Assembly: GCA_019054805.1 (NCBI GenBank)
Contig: JAHQIY010000002.1
Coordinates: 4,030,001 to 4,094,000 of the forward strand
Direction: 5' to 3'
Length of the DNA stretch: 64,000 nt
Source of the DNA: Brachionus manjavacas
Lineage: Eukaryota > Rotifera > Eurotatoria > Ploima > Brachionidae
Of the stretch, positions 33,811 to 45,240 are shown in pieces (position 1 is the first letter of the stretch; each line of letters opens with the position of its first letter). The position numbers were made by a program, and so were the translations under genes. A model generated the notes under the pieces. It was not told the DNA's origin and ran no database searches. It saw only the letters and a program-made list of their open reading frames with translations.

Positions 33811-33882
33811 TCAGGTCCCGATGCCGCTTTATTTTTCAATATTTTTAGAGCCATAATTAATTCATTTAAGCAAATTGGATCA
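33811..33882 (-). mobile_element. 5'-truncated end of a minus-strand LINE RT
   Basis: Minus strand reads ICLNELIMALKILKNKAASG and then PDQIYIEF, the segment just before the first catalytic RT motif in LINE polymerases (compare SSGPDN in the plus-strand element). It abuts tttatctttt at 33883-33892, so this is probably the 5'-truncated start of the LINE whose 3' tail is at 26175. Confidence 0.7.
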
Positions 33883-34226
33883 TTTATCTTTTCCTGATTC
33901 TCTGCCTTAAGAATAGAAGAAAAAGTACTCTGAGGTCTATTATATTTTTTCACAAGTTCTGTGACAGTGAGATAATTTTTTCATTCGAAATTTCAAGTTT
34001 TTTTGTTTAAAAGATCAATATCGTATCAAAAACGATGAATTAGCACTGATTTGTTTGTTTTTTTCTGAATAAACCTATCGTTCTAATTATATATCGTATT
34101 AAAGAAGCATCGTGTTAACAAAAAAATTTAACATTTTATTATATTGGGGAATGTAGATTATGAATAAAAATATCGTTATAAAGCGAATATCGTATTAATC
34201 AGCATCGTTATAACAAGACTCGACTG
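33883..34226 (-). mobile_element. pogo/Tigger-like element, outer end
   Basis: Right terminus at 34226, with TA following. The minus strand encodes the first (psq-type) helix-turn-helix, with TELVKKYNRPQSTFSSIL. The reading frame ends at GAA AAG ATA AA and resumes exactly at 26164 when one 10-bp target copy is removed, giving EKIKNLCENN. The subterminal region 34000-34220 holds repeated short motifs (cgtattaa, atcgttat) like those behind the left terminus. Confidence 0.82.
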
Positions 34227-34382
34227 TAATAACATTTAAGCTTTAAAATTATGATAGTCAAGCCAAAGTTGAGTAAAAGATTAGATAAATTAAATGATAA
34301 TATAATTACGATTTATTTGTTATGCTTCTGCAAAAGCAAATCATAAATAATATTTTAACTAAATTAATAGTCGAAAAAATTA

Positions 34383-35471
34383 TTAATAATTTTTTAATAA
34401 TAAAATTATAAAAAAGCAAACTAACAAAAAATCTCTATTCTTTTTAGTTAGGGCTCCATTTTTCGGCTCATAAACATTTATCTCTTCTTCATACAAAAGA
34501 TAAGAGTTGATCACCAAAAGAACAGGAATTTTTCCATAACGTTTAAATTTCTTAGTTGTAATCGAGCATGTAAATTGATTTTTAAAAACACAGCCTAGTG
34601 GGTTCTCTTGATCAGAGTCTAGAACAGCAAAAATTAAATCATCTTCATTGAAACAAGGTCCAGTTATATCAATAATGTCCCCACCTAAACTTGATACATT
34701 GGCAGGCTTTAATCTCATTAGGTTATCCGAAGGGCAACCATACTCAAAATTGAACAAAGAATCAGTCCTGTACATCCATTTTCCAACAACGCCTATATTT
34801 GATAAATTGTTCAATTTTTTAATTGAGTTCGAAAATGAACCAGGTAGATTAAAATAATGAATACCATCACCACCATTTAGACCAGCTTGGGCAGTTTCAA
34901 TTGACCATGTCAATTGTTCATAATTAAAAATCACAAAACTTAGATTGCCATTGCTGACTAATACCGATTGAAAGGTATTAAATGAATTATTAAAATTGAA
35001 TTGAGGCACGTCTATCCATGTTGCTACAAAAGCCCAAGACGCTCTAAAATCATAGAAGCTAAAGAATTTGTCTTGAATATCATATTCAATTATCTGTAAA
35101 GTGGGTTTATCAGTAATTTCACGATAGAATATTTCGCCTGAATGGCTAATGTCAATATCTGACCAGAATGGAGAAATACATGGAGCATAATTGTTAGGAA
35201 ATTTTGGTGATTCTACCTCACGTATACCTCTATTGAATGAAATTACTCCATTGATGTTTACCCATAAGGAATCATAAGAAACATTAAAAAAGGGAAAATT
35301 GTAAGAGATATTTAGTGGGCCAACAAAATCATCGTCACTATTGGGAAGCTTTTTATCATTTACATTAAGTCCATAAGGAATGAATTTTGCTCTAGGCACT
35401 TCAAGTTTGGCTCCACTGATTAAGATGGCTAAAAAAATAAAATTTATTTTAAGGAATTGTTTTAAAATCAT
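34383..35471 (-). CDS. Secreted or anchored NIDO-domain protein
   Basis: Single-exon frame, 362 residues, ATG at 35471. Residues 1-22 form a signal peptide (hydrophobic FIFLAILISGA). Residues about 48-235 match the NIDO domain of nidogen, mucin-4 and SUSD2: SYNFPFFNVSYDSLWVNING, FPNNYAPCISPFWSDIDI, then YEQLTWS, AQAGLNGGDG and FNLPGSFS. Residues about 252-340 resemble an IPT/TIG-type beta domain (SSLGGDIIDITGPCF) with paired Cys. The last 16 residues are hydrophobic (FLLVCFFIILLLKNY), either a transmembrane end or a GPI signal. From the family: an extracellular adhesion or matrix protein. AMOP and VWD domains, usual in mucin-4-like proteins, are missing, so it is a short member or lacks further exons. 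It lies 150 bp from the pogo terminus. Confidence 0.85.
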   Translation of the reverse strand: MILKQFLKINFIFLAILISGAKLEVPRAKFIPYGLNVNDKKLPNSDDDFVGPLNISYNFPFFNVSYDSLWVNINGVISFNRGIREVESPKFPNNYAPCISPFWSDIDISHSGEIFYREITDKPTLQIIEYDIQDKFFSFYDFRASWAFVATWIDVPQFNFNNSFNTFQSVLVSNGNLSFVIFNYEQLTWSIETAQAGLNGGDGIHYFNLPGSFSNSIKKLNNLSNIGVVGKWMYRTDSLFNFEYGCPSDNLMRLKPANVSSLGGDIIDITGPCFNEDDLIFAVLDSDQENPLGCVFKNQFTCSITTKKFKRYGKIPVLLVINSYLLYEEEINVYEPKNGALTKKNRDFLLVCFFIILLLKNY

Positions 35472-36493
35472 TTATTTTTTGATTTAATTTCTTTTCATAA
35501 ATCTAATGACTTTAAAGAATTAATTTTATTTTTATTTTAAAAACAATGTTGATAAGATATTTTAGAATGAAGAATTGATTTAATCGAAATTAAAAGAAAT
35601 TAAAAAAATATTTGTTCTAAACTCCACATGATAGCTTATCGAGGGTTTTGAAAAATAAAACTTTCTATTTTTTTATTCAGCCTTATCTATTCTTAATATT
35701 ATCTTACAGAACTAATACTTAACTGAAAGAATTAAAGCTTTTATTTAAGATTATTAGTTATTTTGTTCTGTTCTTTAGTTTTGAACTCTACAGAACCCTC
35801 AAGTATAAAATTGCAGCGTCAGCAGATTTCTCAAAATTTTATTAACAAAACTCTGATAAGGCTTAAATAATTAGTTTGTCCAAAAATTAAAAGTTTTTTT
35901 AAATCTTATTGAGTTTAAAATTAAATGTTTTTTAAAAATTATATTAATTAGATATGCTAGACAGATTCTTTTTTCAATTTATGGGAGATCAACTCGATGC
36001 GAAATCTTTTGTATGTAGAAAATGGAGCCCTGAAATGAATTAGATGCATTATCTTTATAAATTAATGACTGGTCAAACTAATAAACCAATCTTTTAGTTT
36101 AATAATTATTTCTTTATCGATCAATTTAAAAATAGAATTTTGCTATCTGCCTCTCCCTTTAGACCGAAATTGTGAAGATATTGCATTGATGCATCCTTAT
36201 CAACAGGATGTTTACTTTCAAGAATGTGACGAGGTTATGTAATTAAAAAGATATTTTTGAAACTTTATTTTAAATTCATCAAATGATAGTCCCATAATTT
36301 TCCTCACTTCTAATTTTAATAAAAACACATCTATTTTAATAAAAATAATCCCATTAATTAAATGTAAGCCTAATTTATTAAAAAGACCCTAATCTTCTGC
36401 TTACTCGAAATCCTAAACCAGGACTTCCTCCTGGATCCCTTTGACTTAAACCCCTATTCCCTAAATTAGGACGGCTGCACCCGCTTCTAATTT
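35472..36493. other. AT-rich intergenic region with one GC-richer patch
   Basis: Mostly low-complexity AT. Around 36400-36490 a GC-richer patch (aaaccaggactt, ggatccctttgac) has a weak relative at 48350-48400, suggesting an old dispersed repeat. A short plus-strand coding-like piece at about 36165-36240 (CEDIALMHPYQQDVYF) is unassigned. Confidence 0.4.
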
Positions 36494-37556
36494 AGATGAG
36501 TTTATATTAAAAAAATAATATTTCTTTATAAGCATTGAATTATAAAAAATTAATAAAGCTATTGATATTCTGAAAAATTATCGAAGTATTGGTTTTAATA
36601 TTTCTCTAAAAATAATACATTTCAAATAAGAAAAAAGATTTACGAGCTTAATATTTAAGCTTTTAAGTAAATTTAGAATAAGTATAAGGGTATCTAATCT
36701 AATTTAATACCTGATATTATTGGTATTTTCGAACAATACCTCCGATACTCGACTATTGTTTCAGATGAGATTAATAAATTAATAAGTACAAAATTATTTA
36801 AAAATTATTTTATTTTTATTTTTATTAATTTGATTTTTTATTCAATTTTTCTTTATTTTTAAAGTTACTACCAAAAAAATTATGAATTACATAAAAAATA
36901 TTTATTTTAAAAACTTCTCAATCGATTGATTATCTTTTAAAATACTTGATAGATTACTTGATCTGAACAAAATGGACGACTTAGATTATTGTATTTCTCG
37001 TTGTCTTTAACTCTTAACATATGGCCTTCTTTCAAATTATTTTTTCCTTTTACCATTTTCAACTTTTTGCCATTTCAATTTTTTGTTTGTCTAGAGCAGC
37101 ACCAATTTCTATTGTTCAAAATAAACTAAAAGGTGGGACAATTTTTTTTTAAATTCAAATAGATTTTAAAATCCTTAAATAATAAAATTGGAAAAAAAAA
37201 TAAAGCAATATTAAAAATAAAATATAAAAAGAGATACTAAATTTTAAATTCTTTTGTACTTATTAATTTATTTATATCATCTAATCCAATACTCGAGTAT
37301 CGGAGGTATTGTTTGAAAAATACCAATACTAATATCGGACCTGATATTTTTTCTAAATTGGATTAAGAACTTAAATATTCAGCTATTAAATCACTTTTTG
37401 TCTTTAAAAGTAATAAAAGAATCGAATTCAATACTTTGATACTTTAAGTCTTATCAACATGCTAATAATTTAATAGTTTTTGTATTTATTCATAGATATT
37501 TTAAGTATCGTTTTTAATACCTGATTCCACCAAGTAAAGTAATTTTTACATCTCTA
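36494..37556. mobile_element. Inverted-repeat (foldback/MITE-like) element
   Basis: About 36540-36790 is repeated in inverted orientation at 37265-37510. Matching blocks include ggtattttcgaacaatacc and cctccgatactcga on the left, and ggtattgtttgaaaaatacc on the right. The right edge reads, inwards, TAGAGATGTAAAAATTACTT, which resembles the TAGAGATG ends of some hAT elements. The left edge (tagatgag at 36494) is diverged. The interior is AT-rich without a gene. Target duplications are not recognisable, so the boundaries are approximate. Confidence 0.6.
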
Positions 37557-38206
37557 ATCAACGATCGGTTTTTTCATTTCACGAAAGAATTGTACATGAA
37601 ATAGTTTGCTCTAGAGAAGTTTTGGTTTATCTTTCTCAATGTTGAATATTATTTTTTGTTTAGTATTATGTGTTTCGGTCGGTTGATTTAAATAAATTTC
37701 TTGAACTTCTTAGAGAGATTACCTAAGGAATCTTGATTTTTTAACCATTGTGCTTAACTTTTCAAATTTTACTTTGCATTTAATAATGCTTGTAGTCAAT
37801 TTGTCCAAGTTTTATCCAGAGCTTTTAATCAAATACTTTATAACGATTGAGGTCAGGACAATTTTTATTCCAAAATTTTTTTTTCAAGAAAGATTTCTTT
37901 TAATAAAAAATTGGATTGACTCTAATAATTTTTAGATTATTTAACAAAGTTTATTAATTTAAAATATTTATCTTAAAATTTTTGTTTCAAAAATTCGATG
38001 AATTCCTAAAATTATTTTTTCATCAAATGCTGATAACAAAATCAATTAATAAATAAGTTTCAAAAATAAGAAGAAAAAAAATTGTCTAAATTAAAAATCC
38101 GATGATCTAATTGTAATTTTTTTTTTAGGATTTTTTTCTTCTTAGAAATATTAACAAAAATTTTGAATTTTTAAAATTATTTTAATTGCCGTATTTTTAT
38201 TTATTA
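37557..38206. other. AT-rich intergenic region
   Basis: No convincing coding sequence. The open frame at 37750-37935 is Leu/Ile/Phe-rich and looks like translated AT sequence. Confidence 0.5.
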
Positions 38207-38710
38207 CTAAATAAAATTACTGAACATTAAATTTCTTCGTTTTACAATTGTTGGATTTTTTATTTTTCGATTTAATCGAATAAGCTCTAATTCTTTTCTA
38301 AAGCGGGTAAAAGATGGCATTTTTATCTGATAATGATTTTCATTTGAAAAATCGTTCGTTTGTTTTAAATTATCTGATTTTTTGTCGGTATATTGTCTTG
38401 AATGATTTATTTGAGTATTGTAAGTGTTGTCAATAAATCTTGTGCTTCTAGATGTATTTGGCTCGATATTTTTTTTATTAAAAAAATCAAAATTTGATTC
38501 GAAATAATAAAAGCTTCCATGACTGCTAAAAGTTGTCGATGAACGTTCTAAATCTGATTCAAATCGTGATTTACAATTAAAATTGGCATTTCTTTCACTT
38601 TTTTTCGGCGAATTCAAGAAAAATGGCTTGGGTTCATCTCTTGTCCTTAACTGATTGACTGAAAGATTTAAACCAATATCCTTTAAATTATTCTCTCTTC
38701 TAAAACTCAT
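38207..38710 (-). CDS. Hypothetical protein, Asn/Ser-rich, basic
   Basis: 167-residue frame from the ATG at 38710 (MSFRRENNLKDIGLNLSVNQ). It is rich in Asn, Ser, Lys, Arg and Phe, with no signal peptide or membrane segment. The charged C-terminus (FRKELELIRLNRKIK) could be a short helix. I do not recognise a family. It is much longer than chance frames in DNA this AT-rich and uses mixed codons, so a real small gene is plausible. It could also be one exon of a larger gene. No neighbour suggests a role. Confidence 0.5.
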   Translation of the reverse strand: MSFRRENNLKDIGLNLSVNQLRTRDEPKPFFLNSPKKSERNANFNCKSRFESDLERSSTTFSSHGSFYYFESNFDFFNKKNIEPNTSRSTRFIDNTYNTQINHSRQYTDKKSDNLKQTNDFSNENHYQIKMPSFTRFRKELELIRLNRKIKNPTIVKRRNLMFSNFI

Positions 38711-40159
38711 TTCATTTTATTGATGTAATCTTAAATTTTGGTAAATTTAAAAAAAAAAACAGAAAAAATAAATTTCCTGATAATCAGTCCATTAATTTTC
38801 TCTTTTTTTATTTACTTAAACAATCGGAATTTTAGCATAACAAATAACAAATAAAAATATAGAAAGAAATTATTAAAAAGCTTAAATAGCTGTGAAATTA
38901 AAGCTTAAAAGCTTTTTCATTAATTTCCATGAAGCTTAAATTTTTAAATAAAAGAAAAAAAAAATATTTACATTAGCTGTTTCTAATAAAGAATTTATTT
39001 AAAAGAGCATTAAGATTCTAATTTTCAAGTTCACTTTTTTAAATAACACGAAAAATACCTATTTTAATAAAAACAATAGTAAACTATTTTGCATGTATTA
39101 ATTTATCCGAAAAATTCAATTAGCTCTACATGAGGCTTTGTTCCATATGAAAGTCTATAGATTCAGCGAATTTTCAAATTAAATATTTAAAATTTTGTGC
39201 TCAAAAACCTGAAATAGAGGCTTAAAATAAAATATAAATTGACTATATCCGTAAAAAAAATCTAATTAAAAATATTTACTTTGTGAAAAAGCTTAACTTA
39301 AATTCTTGTCTATTAATAAAACTCAAAAACCTTAATTCCTTTAAAATAAATTTTAAAGGTACGCTATTGATAAAATTTCTGGATTTAAATAAATAAACAG
39401 GTTTTAGTGTCCCATAAACCGTAATCAAGATATCTAAATAAAAAGTACTTAAAAAAATTTTATCAATAAATATTAAAAAGTTTTAATTAAATTTTTAATC
39501 ATAGAAAAAAATTTATTTTAGAAAATAATTCAAGATTAACAAGCCGTTTAATTTAATTCAATATTTTTAAGACCTTTTTTTATATCTCTTAATTTTTATA
39601 GTTCTTTTTTGTTAAAAAAAATTAATATTAATACTTTTTATTTATTTATTAAATTTTATACTTAAAATTTAAAGAAATTGAATTTTTTTTAATTTTTAGG
39701 TTGAATAGATCAATTAAATGGAATAAGTTCGACTAGTCAAAAAATTATTTTTTTTTAATTTTTAATTTGGAGACTTGATGAATTATATTAAAGATTTTAA
39801 TAAGTACTAACAAATAATTTCGAAATTTTATATTTTAAAAATTCTAGCTGCAAAACGATGAGTTAAACAATTCTATTAGAATACAGTGTTTTTAATTAAT
39901 TTAATTTTAATCATGATCCTAAAAGTGAGAAATAAGTTGTTGAGATCATATTTTAGTTTTCAAAAGTTATTTATTTCTTCAGAGAGAATTTAATTCTAGC
40001 TTTTTTTCTAAAATTTTTGGCTCATATTTTATTTTATTTAAGGTAACAAAGCTACTGATTCGTTTCCAAAAAAAAGTCTTATAAAAAAAAATTCTTTAAA
40101 ATGCAAAATATTTTAATTAAAAGAATTCAAATAATCTGAAAAAATAAAATAAAATTTTT
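38711..40159. other. AT-rich intergenic region
   Basis: 1.4 kb of low-complexity AT sequence between the hypothetical gene and the 3' end of MED17. No gene, RNA or clear repeat was seen. Confidence 0.5.
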
Positions 40160-43100
40160 TTAAAGCTGTTCGACAAAACACGGAGTTGAATAATGAGCTA
40201 GAAACAGCTCAAAGCGCTGTGTATCAGTAAAATCTGGGTATTGTTTTAAATCAATAGGTGTAAATGTCTCTTTTAAAAAAATCCAATCTACACTAATGCT
40301 ATCGAAAAGGTTTTTAACTTCCGAATGATTTAGCGATGATGAATCGGTTGCATTGTATTGATTAACAAATACTTGAATTCTATTCACTTGTTCAACCTTT
40401 ATAGCAATTTTTCTTTGAAAAAAAATTATTTTTTAACTTTTTATTTTTTTTCTGTAACATTTACTTCGAGTATATATTATTATAAACCAGAGCTGCACCA
40501 CTCATGGTCTTTTTGTTTTCTTCGCTTGTAAATGAGCTTCCTAAAACCGTCCATCCATATTGCTGGCACAATGTAATTAGCAAATTAATTTGATGATAAC
40601 AGCACTAAAGCATAGAATTACAAAAAATATTTTTATTTTATATTCATTTTACTTGGTTAACAAAATATTCTTTCATATCAATCAAGGAATCGGTAAATGT
40701 TATTGAAATATTATCAGAACGATTTAGTATGGATACATTTGATTTATTTATTCTAATATAAAAGAAAGATCTAAATAGTAACAAATTAATACTAAAATAA
40801 AAGTGAATTTAAATCAATTTACTTTGCCAACGAGGTAAAATAATAAGATGAAATAACGACTGTTATATCAGATGAAATAGCGCTGTTCCACGCTGATTGT
40901 TCAATAATCAAATGTATTGGACCGACATTTTTTGAAATTGAATTTAAAATTTTCAAAACTCTAAAACATATTTTTAGCAAAAATAAATTCAATTATTTAT
41001 ATATCAAACTTTTTACGCAAAATTAAATGTTCAGCTTTTTCTTTGATCGATTGAAGAAGATTTATTTTTCTATTCTTATTCAATAAGTGACTAATGTTAT
41101 GAGGTATGCTGATAACCGATTCTTCTTCGTCTAAATTCAAATTTGCGTAGGCCATACCAGCGATTTTAACATTAGAATTGAATGCAAAAGTCGAGGTAAT
41201 AGGTCTCTGATCATAGTGAAAAAAGTTCTGGTCGAAGGATTTTTTAAGCAAACAATGTAAATAATACTCCAATATTGAATTGTCATAGTTCTAAAAAAAA
41301 GGGAAATATTTACAGTGTTCAAAAAAGGTATTTTAAAATATTATTATTATTTATTATTAAAAATCTGCCACCCACAAAAAAATGTCTGTTAATCATAACT
41401 ACAAAAAATTTGAGTACAAAATTTAATTAAATGAGACTAAATATATATAATAATAATAATAATATATATAAGCTACAGCAAGACTAGCTTGCGGAGGTGG
41501 CCTATAACACAAAGTAAAATACTTACAGAAGAAATAACCTTCAATTTTAGATCAAATAGGAGTTAAGATTACAGACAGAAAAAGCTGGAGCGTATGTTTA
41601 GTACAAATGATAGATAATTTTTCATATAAATTGAAAGCGCAATAACAGAATAATTTTTAAAAAATTGTTATATATTATTATTAAATATATATCATTTAAA
41701 TAAAAAAAATTTAACTTAAAACTTTGGAACGCAAAAAATAAAATTATGAATCTTTTAATTGTTGATGCTTAAAACAACAAGTTTAAGAAAAATGTCAATC
41801 TTCCTCTATAAAAAAATTTGAAATTTAAATTAAAAAAAATTAAATTTCGTTAATTTCATTCAATTTAGCTTTGATATAAGTTTAGAAGGTTTAGAAGTTA
41901 TTGCTATCAATGCAAAATAGATTTCTTTAAATGAAAGGAGAAATGAATGACGCTGAACCTCTAAATACTCGTTAAAATTTGACAAAAATTATACACAATA
42001 TAAATTTGTAAATAAACCAAAAAAATCGCAGTCTAAAATAGGCTGCTCAATTTTACACATTTAAATAGAATTAAAAATTAAAATTTAATTCAATTTTACT
42101 TTTATTTTTAAAAAATTATTTTTTTCTTTACAACACAAAAAAATTGTGTCAAGCAAGATATTGTGTTAAATAGATTGCTATTTCTGGTGAACAGATTGTT
42201 GCTTGTGAGAAACAGTTTTAAAAAAAGAACGCTATGATTAAGTTTTATTTTAAAAGTAGATTTTGATTAATAAAACCTTTTTTTTTTAATTTTTTAGGCT
42301 TTATACTTCAAAAAGAATGAAAATGAAAAAACTATAACAAAGAAATAAATTTTTTTAAAAATTTTTAATGATTTTTCTCAAGTTATTATGGCATGATCTA
42401 AAATTACTAACTAAACAATTTAGTATCAATCTAAAAGTGCATAATCTGATCTATACGATAATAATTTTTTTTACTCCCCTTTCACCATTTGAACAAAATT
42501 TTGAACCAAAAACAAAAAATTTTTTGTCTTTTTTTTTTTCATACATTTTTTTATCTATCCCTTGATTTAGTCTAAACCTTCTATTTTTAACTAGACTAAT
42601 TCTGAATCAAACTAATTTTTAACATGCTATTAATTTAATGACGTTTTATTGACCAAATAAAAATAGAAGTTATCATATTATTGTTATTTATTAGATCCTA
42701 GCCTCATAGGAAAAAAAAGAATACAAAATTACTAGAGATCATAGTTGAAAATTGATTAATTTTATGGTTAAATATGATTAAATTCATCTATTTTTTCTTT
42801 TTTTAATTTTCGATAAATTACACCAAGGATTAAAAATTTTATCAATAAATTTTTTTAATTCTTAAAATCTCAATTAGAAATTCAATAAATTTTAAAAATA
42901 AATGGGTGTTATTCGATTAAAATTTACTCTTTTGAATTTTTAAATTTTAAGAGGATATTTTGATCTTTTCAAATGGAATTGATGACGACTAGATTATTTT
43001 GAGTGATCAAATCAAATATATAAATTATAATAATAATTATTTGATATTTAGAAGAGATTTTAAAGAGCATTTAAAAATATAATTACATAATTTTTCGGGC

Positions 43101-44449
43101 ACTGTTGATTACTTATTGTTTCCCTTGTATGAACCAAATTAATGATCAAATCATACTCCATGTTTACCATTATTTGTATTGAATTACCGATCATAATTGG
43201 CTTCATTTGGTTCTGATTGTTCGGATCGAATATCTCTCGAAGAATATTTTCGTATATTTCGCGACAGTAAAGAGAATTTTGTTCTCTTTCCAGCATTTCT
43301 TGGCATCCCAGAGGATTTGAAGAATTATGATTGTAGGTGAATAAGGAAAATTTGCTATCAAATAAGGCATCTTTTTTGCCCTTATTAATGGCTAAAGAAT
43401 CAAAATTAGAAAAAAAATTTATAAATAATTTAATATTTCACTTTTAACAATTTTAACTTGTATGTAAGCGTAATCTTTAAATTCTTCGGGTATAATGGCA
43501 CTTAAGTAGAGAGCTTTAGTCGGATTGGTCTCTTGAGGATTTAAAGGAATGTCATTTTTATTAAGCTCAATATTAACTTTGATAGCATTAATGCATCCAA
43601 CTTAAATTCTATATTTAATCAGGAATTAAAAATTGGTATTTTTTCTTACCCGATCGATAACTAAGATCACAGCTAAATTTGGTTCCTATTTTTCTGATTT
43701 TCCAAAGTTGCCTAGCTCTGTACAATTCCAAATGGAATTTAATATTACTGTATTCTTGGTCATTGCTTATTTTTTCCAAAGATTTTTTCAACAATGTCTT
43801 TGCTTTTTCTATATTCTTTGATTTTTTAAGATATAAAATAACTCGAACTTTATTTAAAAAAATTATTTTACTTTTCTTTTCAAGAGTACACTTATTGTTT
43901 TGTCAGTTACGTCACTTTGTTTAAACTCGTCGGTGAGATGTTCATGGCCTTCCTCAATTGTCATTAGTTTGTTACCTTTAACTAGTGTTAGCAAATCTAA
44001 AAGAACACATATCTCATCCAACGACAACTTGATGCGTTCATAGATGTTTTGAAAAAGCTTTCTTGCAGTCATAACATCTTCTGTTTGATTTGAAGTTTGT
44101 GAAGAAGTGGCTGCTGTTGAAGACTCTACTGTTTTTTCCTGAATTAACTCACCGAAATCAATTTTGCTGATTAATTCCGCAAGTTTGTCAGAATAAGAAG
44201 GTGGTCTGATGATTAATTATTAATTAACTTACATTTGGGCCAATTTTAATAATAGAATATTTACTCTTTGTAAACTTCAGTAACTTCTCTGTTGTTATCA
44301 TCGAATCTAACTTCGAAAATTTCCGTTTCATGATTAGGCTCAATACTGACATTTACTGAATACTCAGAAATAGGCTGAAAAGCTTGTGGTATTTCTTGAT
44401 CCGTAGAATTAATTCCACCGAATTCGTTTCTTTGTACAGAATCACTCAT
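40160..44449 (-). CDS. MED17: Mediator of RNA polymerase II transcription subunit 17
   Basis: Complement of join(40160..40379, 40465..40604, 40653..40752, 40823..40960, 41010..41290, 43087..43391, 43442..43600, 43650..43815, 43872..44205, 44265..44449), 675 residues (human 651). All junctions are GT-AG with matching phase. MED17 landmarks in order: EPPSYSDKLAELISKIDF; LDEICVLLDLLTLVKGNKLM; AKTLLKKSLEKI; LYRARQLWKIRKIG with LSYRS; EREQNSLYCREIYENIL; QCPKNYNYDNSILEYYLHCL; KEKAEHLILRK; QYGWTVLGSSF; SKIQVFVNQ near the end. From the family: scaffold of the Mediator head module, nuclear, essential for Pol II transcription. Eight introns are 48-85 bp but intron 5 is 1796 bp and contains repeat debris. 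Exon 10's acceptor (40380) is the least certain. Confidence 0.92.
41430..41540 (-). repeat. TAA-microsatellite plus GC-rich block, in MED17 intron 5
   Basis: A taa-repeat run is followed by agctacagcaagac, tagcttgcggagg and tggcct. A close relative lies at 51450-51500 in the pecanex intron (agctacggcaagcaagcttg, cggaggcggtct). On the minus strand the GC block precedes a TTA tail, like the 3' end of a LINE or SINE with a trinucleotide tail. Confidence 0.5.
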
Positions 44450-44579
44450 TTTGAAAATTTAATTATTTAAAAATTTCAAATTTGAATATTGAAATAGTGA
44501 GTTAATGCTGCATTAATAATTGTCTTTATATTTTATTCACAATTGCTCACAAATTAAAATTTATCAATATTAAAGGTAC

Positions 44580-45240
44580 TTCTAATTTGGTGTCAATGCA
44601 CATAACTGTCCCGATCACCATCGATGGTACACAAATCGAGTATGTAAGCGAATTCACATATTTAGGAGGCACCATCAGTACAGTAATGGGAACACACAGA
44701 GACATCAAAAATAGACTTGGTTAAGCAAAGAGTGCCTTTGCTAGACTCCGACCAGCATGAAAATCAACCAGCTAGATAGGAAACAAAACAGCGAACAAAA
44801 CTTAAACTTTATAACACTGTAGTAAAAGCAACACTGATGTACGGTAGCGAATCTTGGCGAATCTCCAAATCTGACAGAAATAGCCTGAAAACCCTCCACT
44901 CTGGAAGTCTGAGAAGAATTCTGACCTGAGACACTGTCCAACGCTCAACTATACACAAGAACAAATTGAGAGTCATTTAGTCAACGCATCATGAATAAAA
45001 GACTACGATGGCTTAGACATGGACTTAGAATGAAAGAAACATGGATACCAAAAAGAGCCCCTCAATGGACACCTCAAGGGCGACCAGCAGTAAAATGGAC
45101 GTCAACAATCACGAAAGAGCTCACCAAAATGAGAACGACATGGACGGAAGCAAGCGAAAGATCGACTTGAGTGAAAATCAAAAATTATGATTTTATGCTC
45201 TACAAGGAGTGTATAAGAAAGAAAAAGAAATGTAAACTAT
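44580..45240 (+). mobile_element. RTE-like LINE fragment, RT 3' end
   Basis: GC-richer than its surroundings. In shifting frames it encodes EYVSEFTYLGGTISTVMG, KSAFARLRPA, KATLMYGSESWRISKSD, LRRILT, RLRWLRHGLRM and PQGRPAVKWTSTITKEL, in the order seen at the C-terminal end of RTE-type LINE polymerases. Stops and frameshifts make it non-functional. The 5' part is missing, as in a typical truncated insertion. It lies 130 bp upstream of the MED17 start codon, so it sits in or near the promoter. Confidence 0.8.

Noticed and set aside
35953-36241. Possible small two-exon plus-strand gene
   Set aside because: MLDRFFFQFMGDQL and CEDIALMHPYQQDVYF look coding, but no firm splice pair links them and no family is recognised.
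43060-44449. Three separate small genes at 43060, 43863 and 44261
   Set aside because: They are MED17 exons; phases and donor/acceptor sites join them into one protein.
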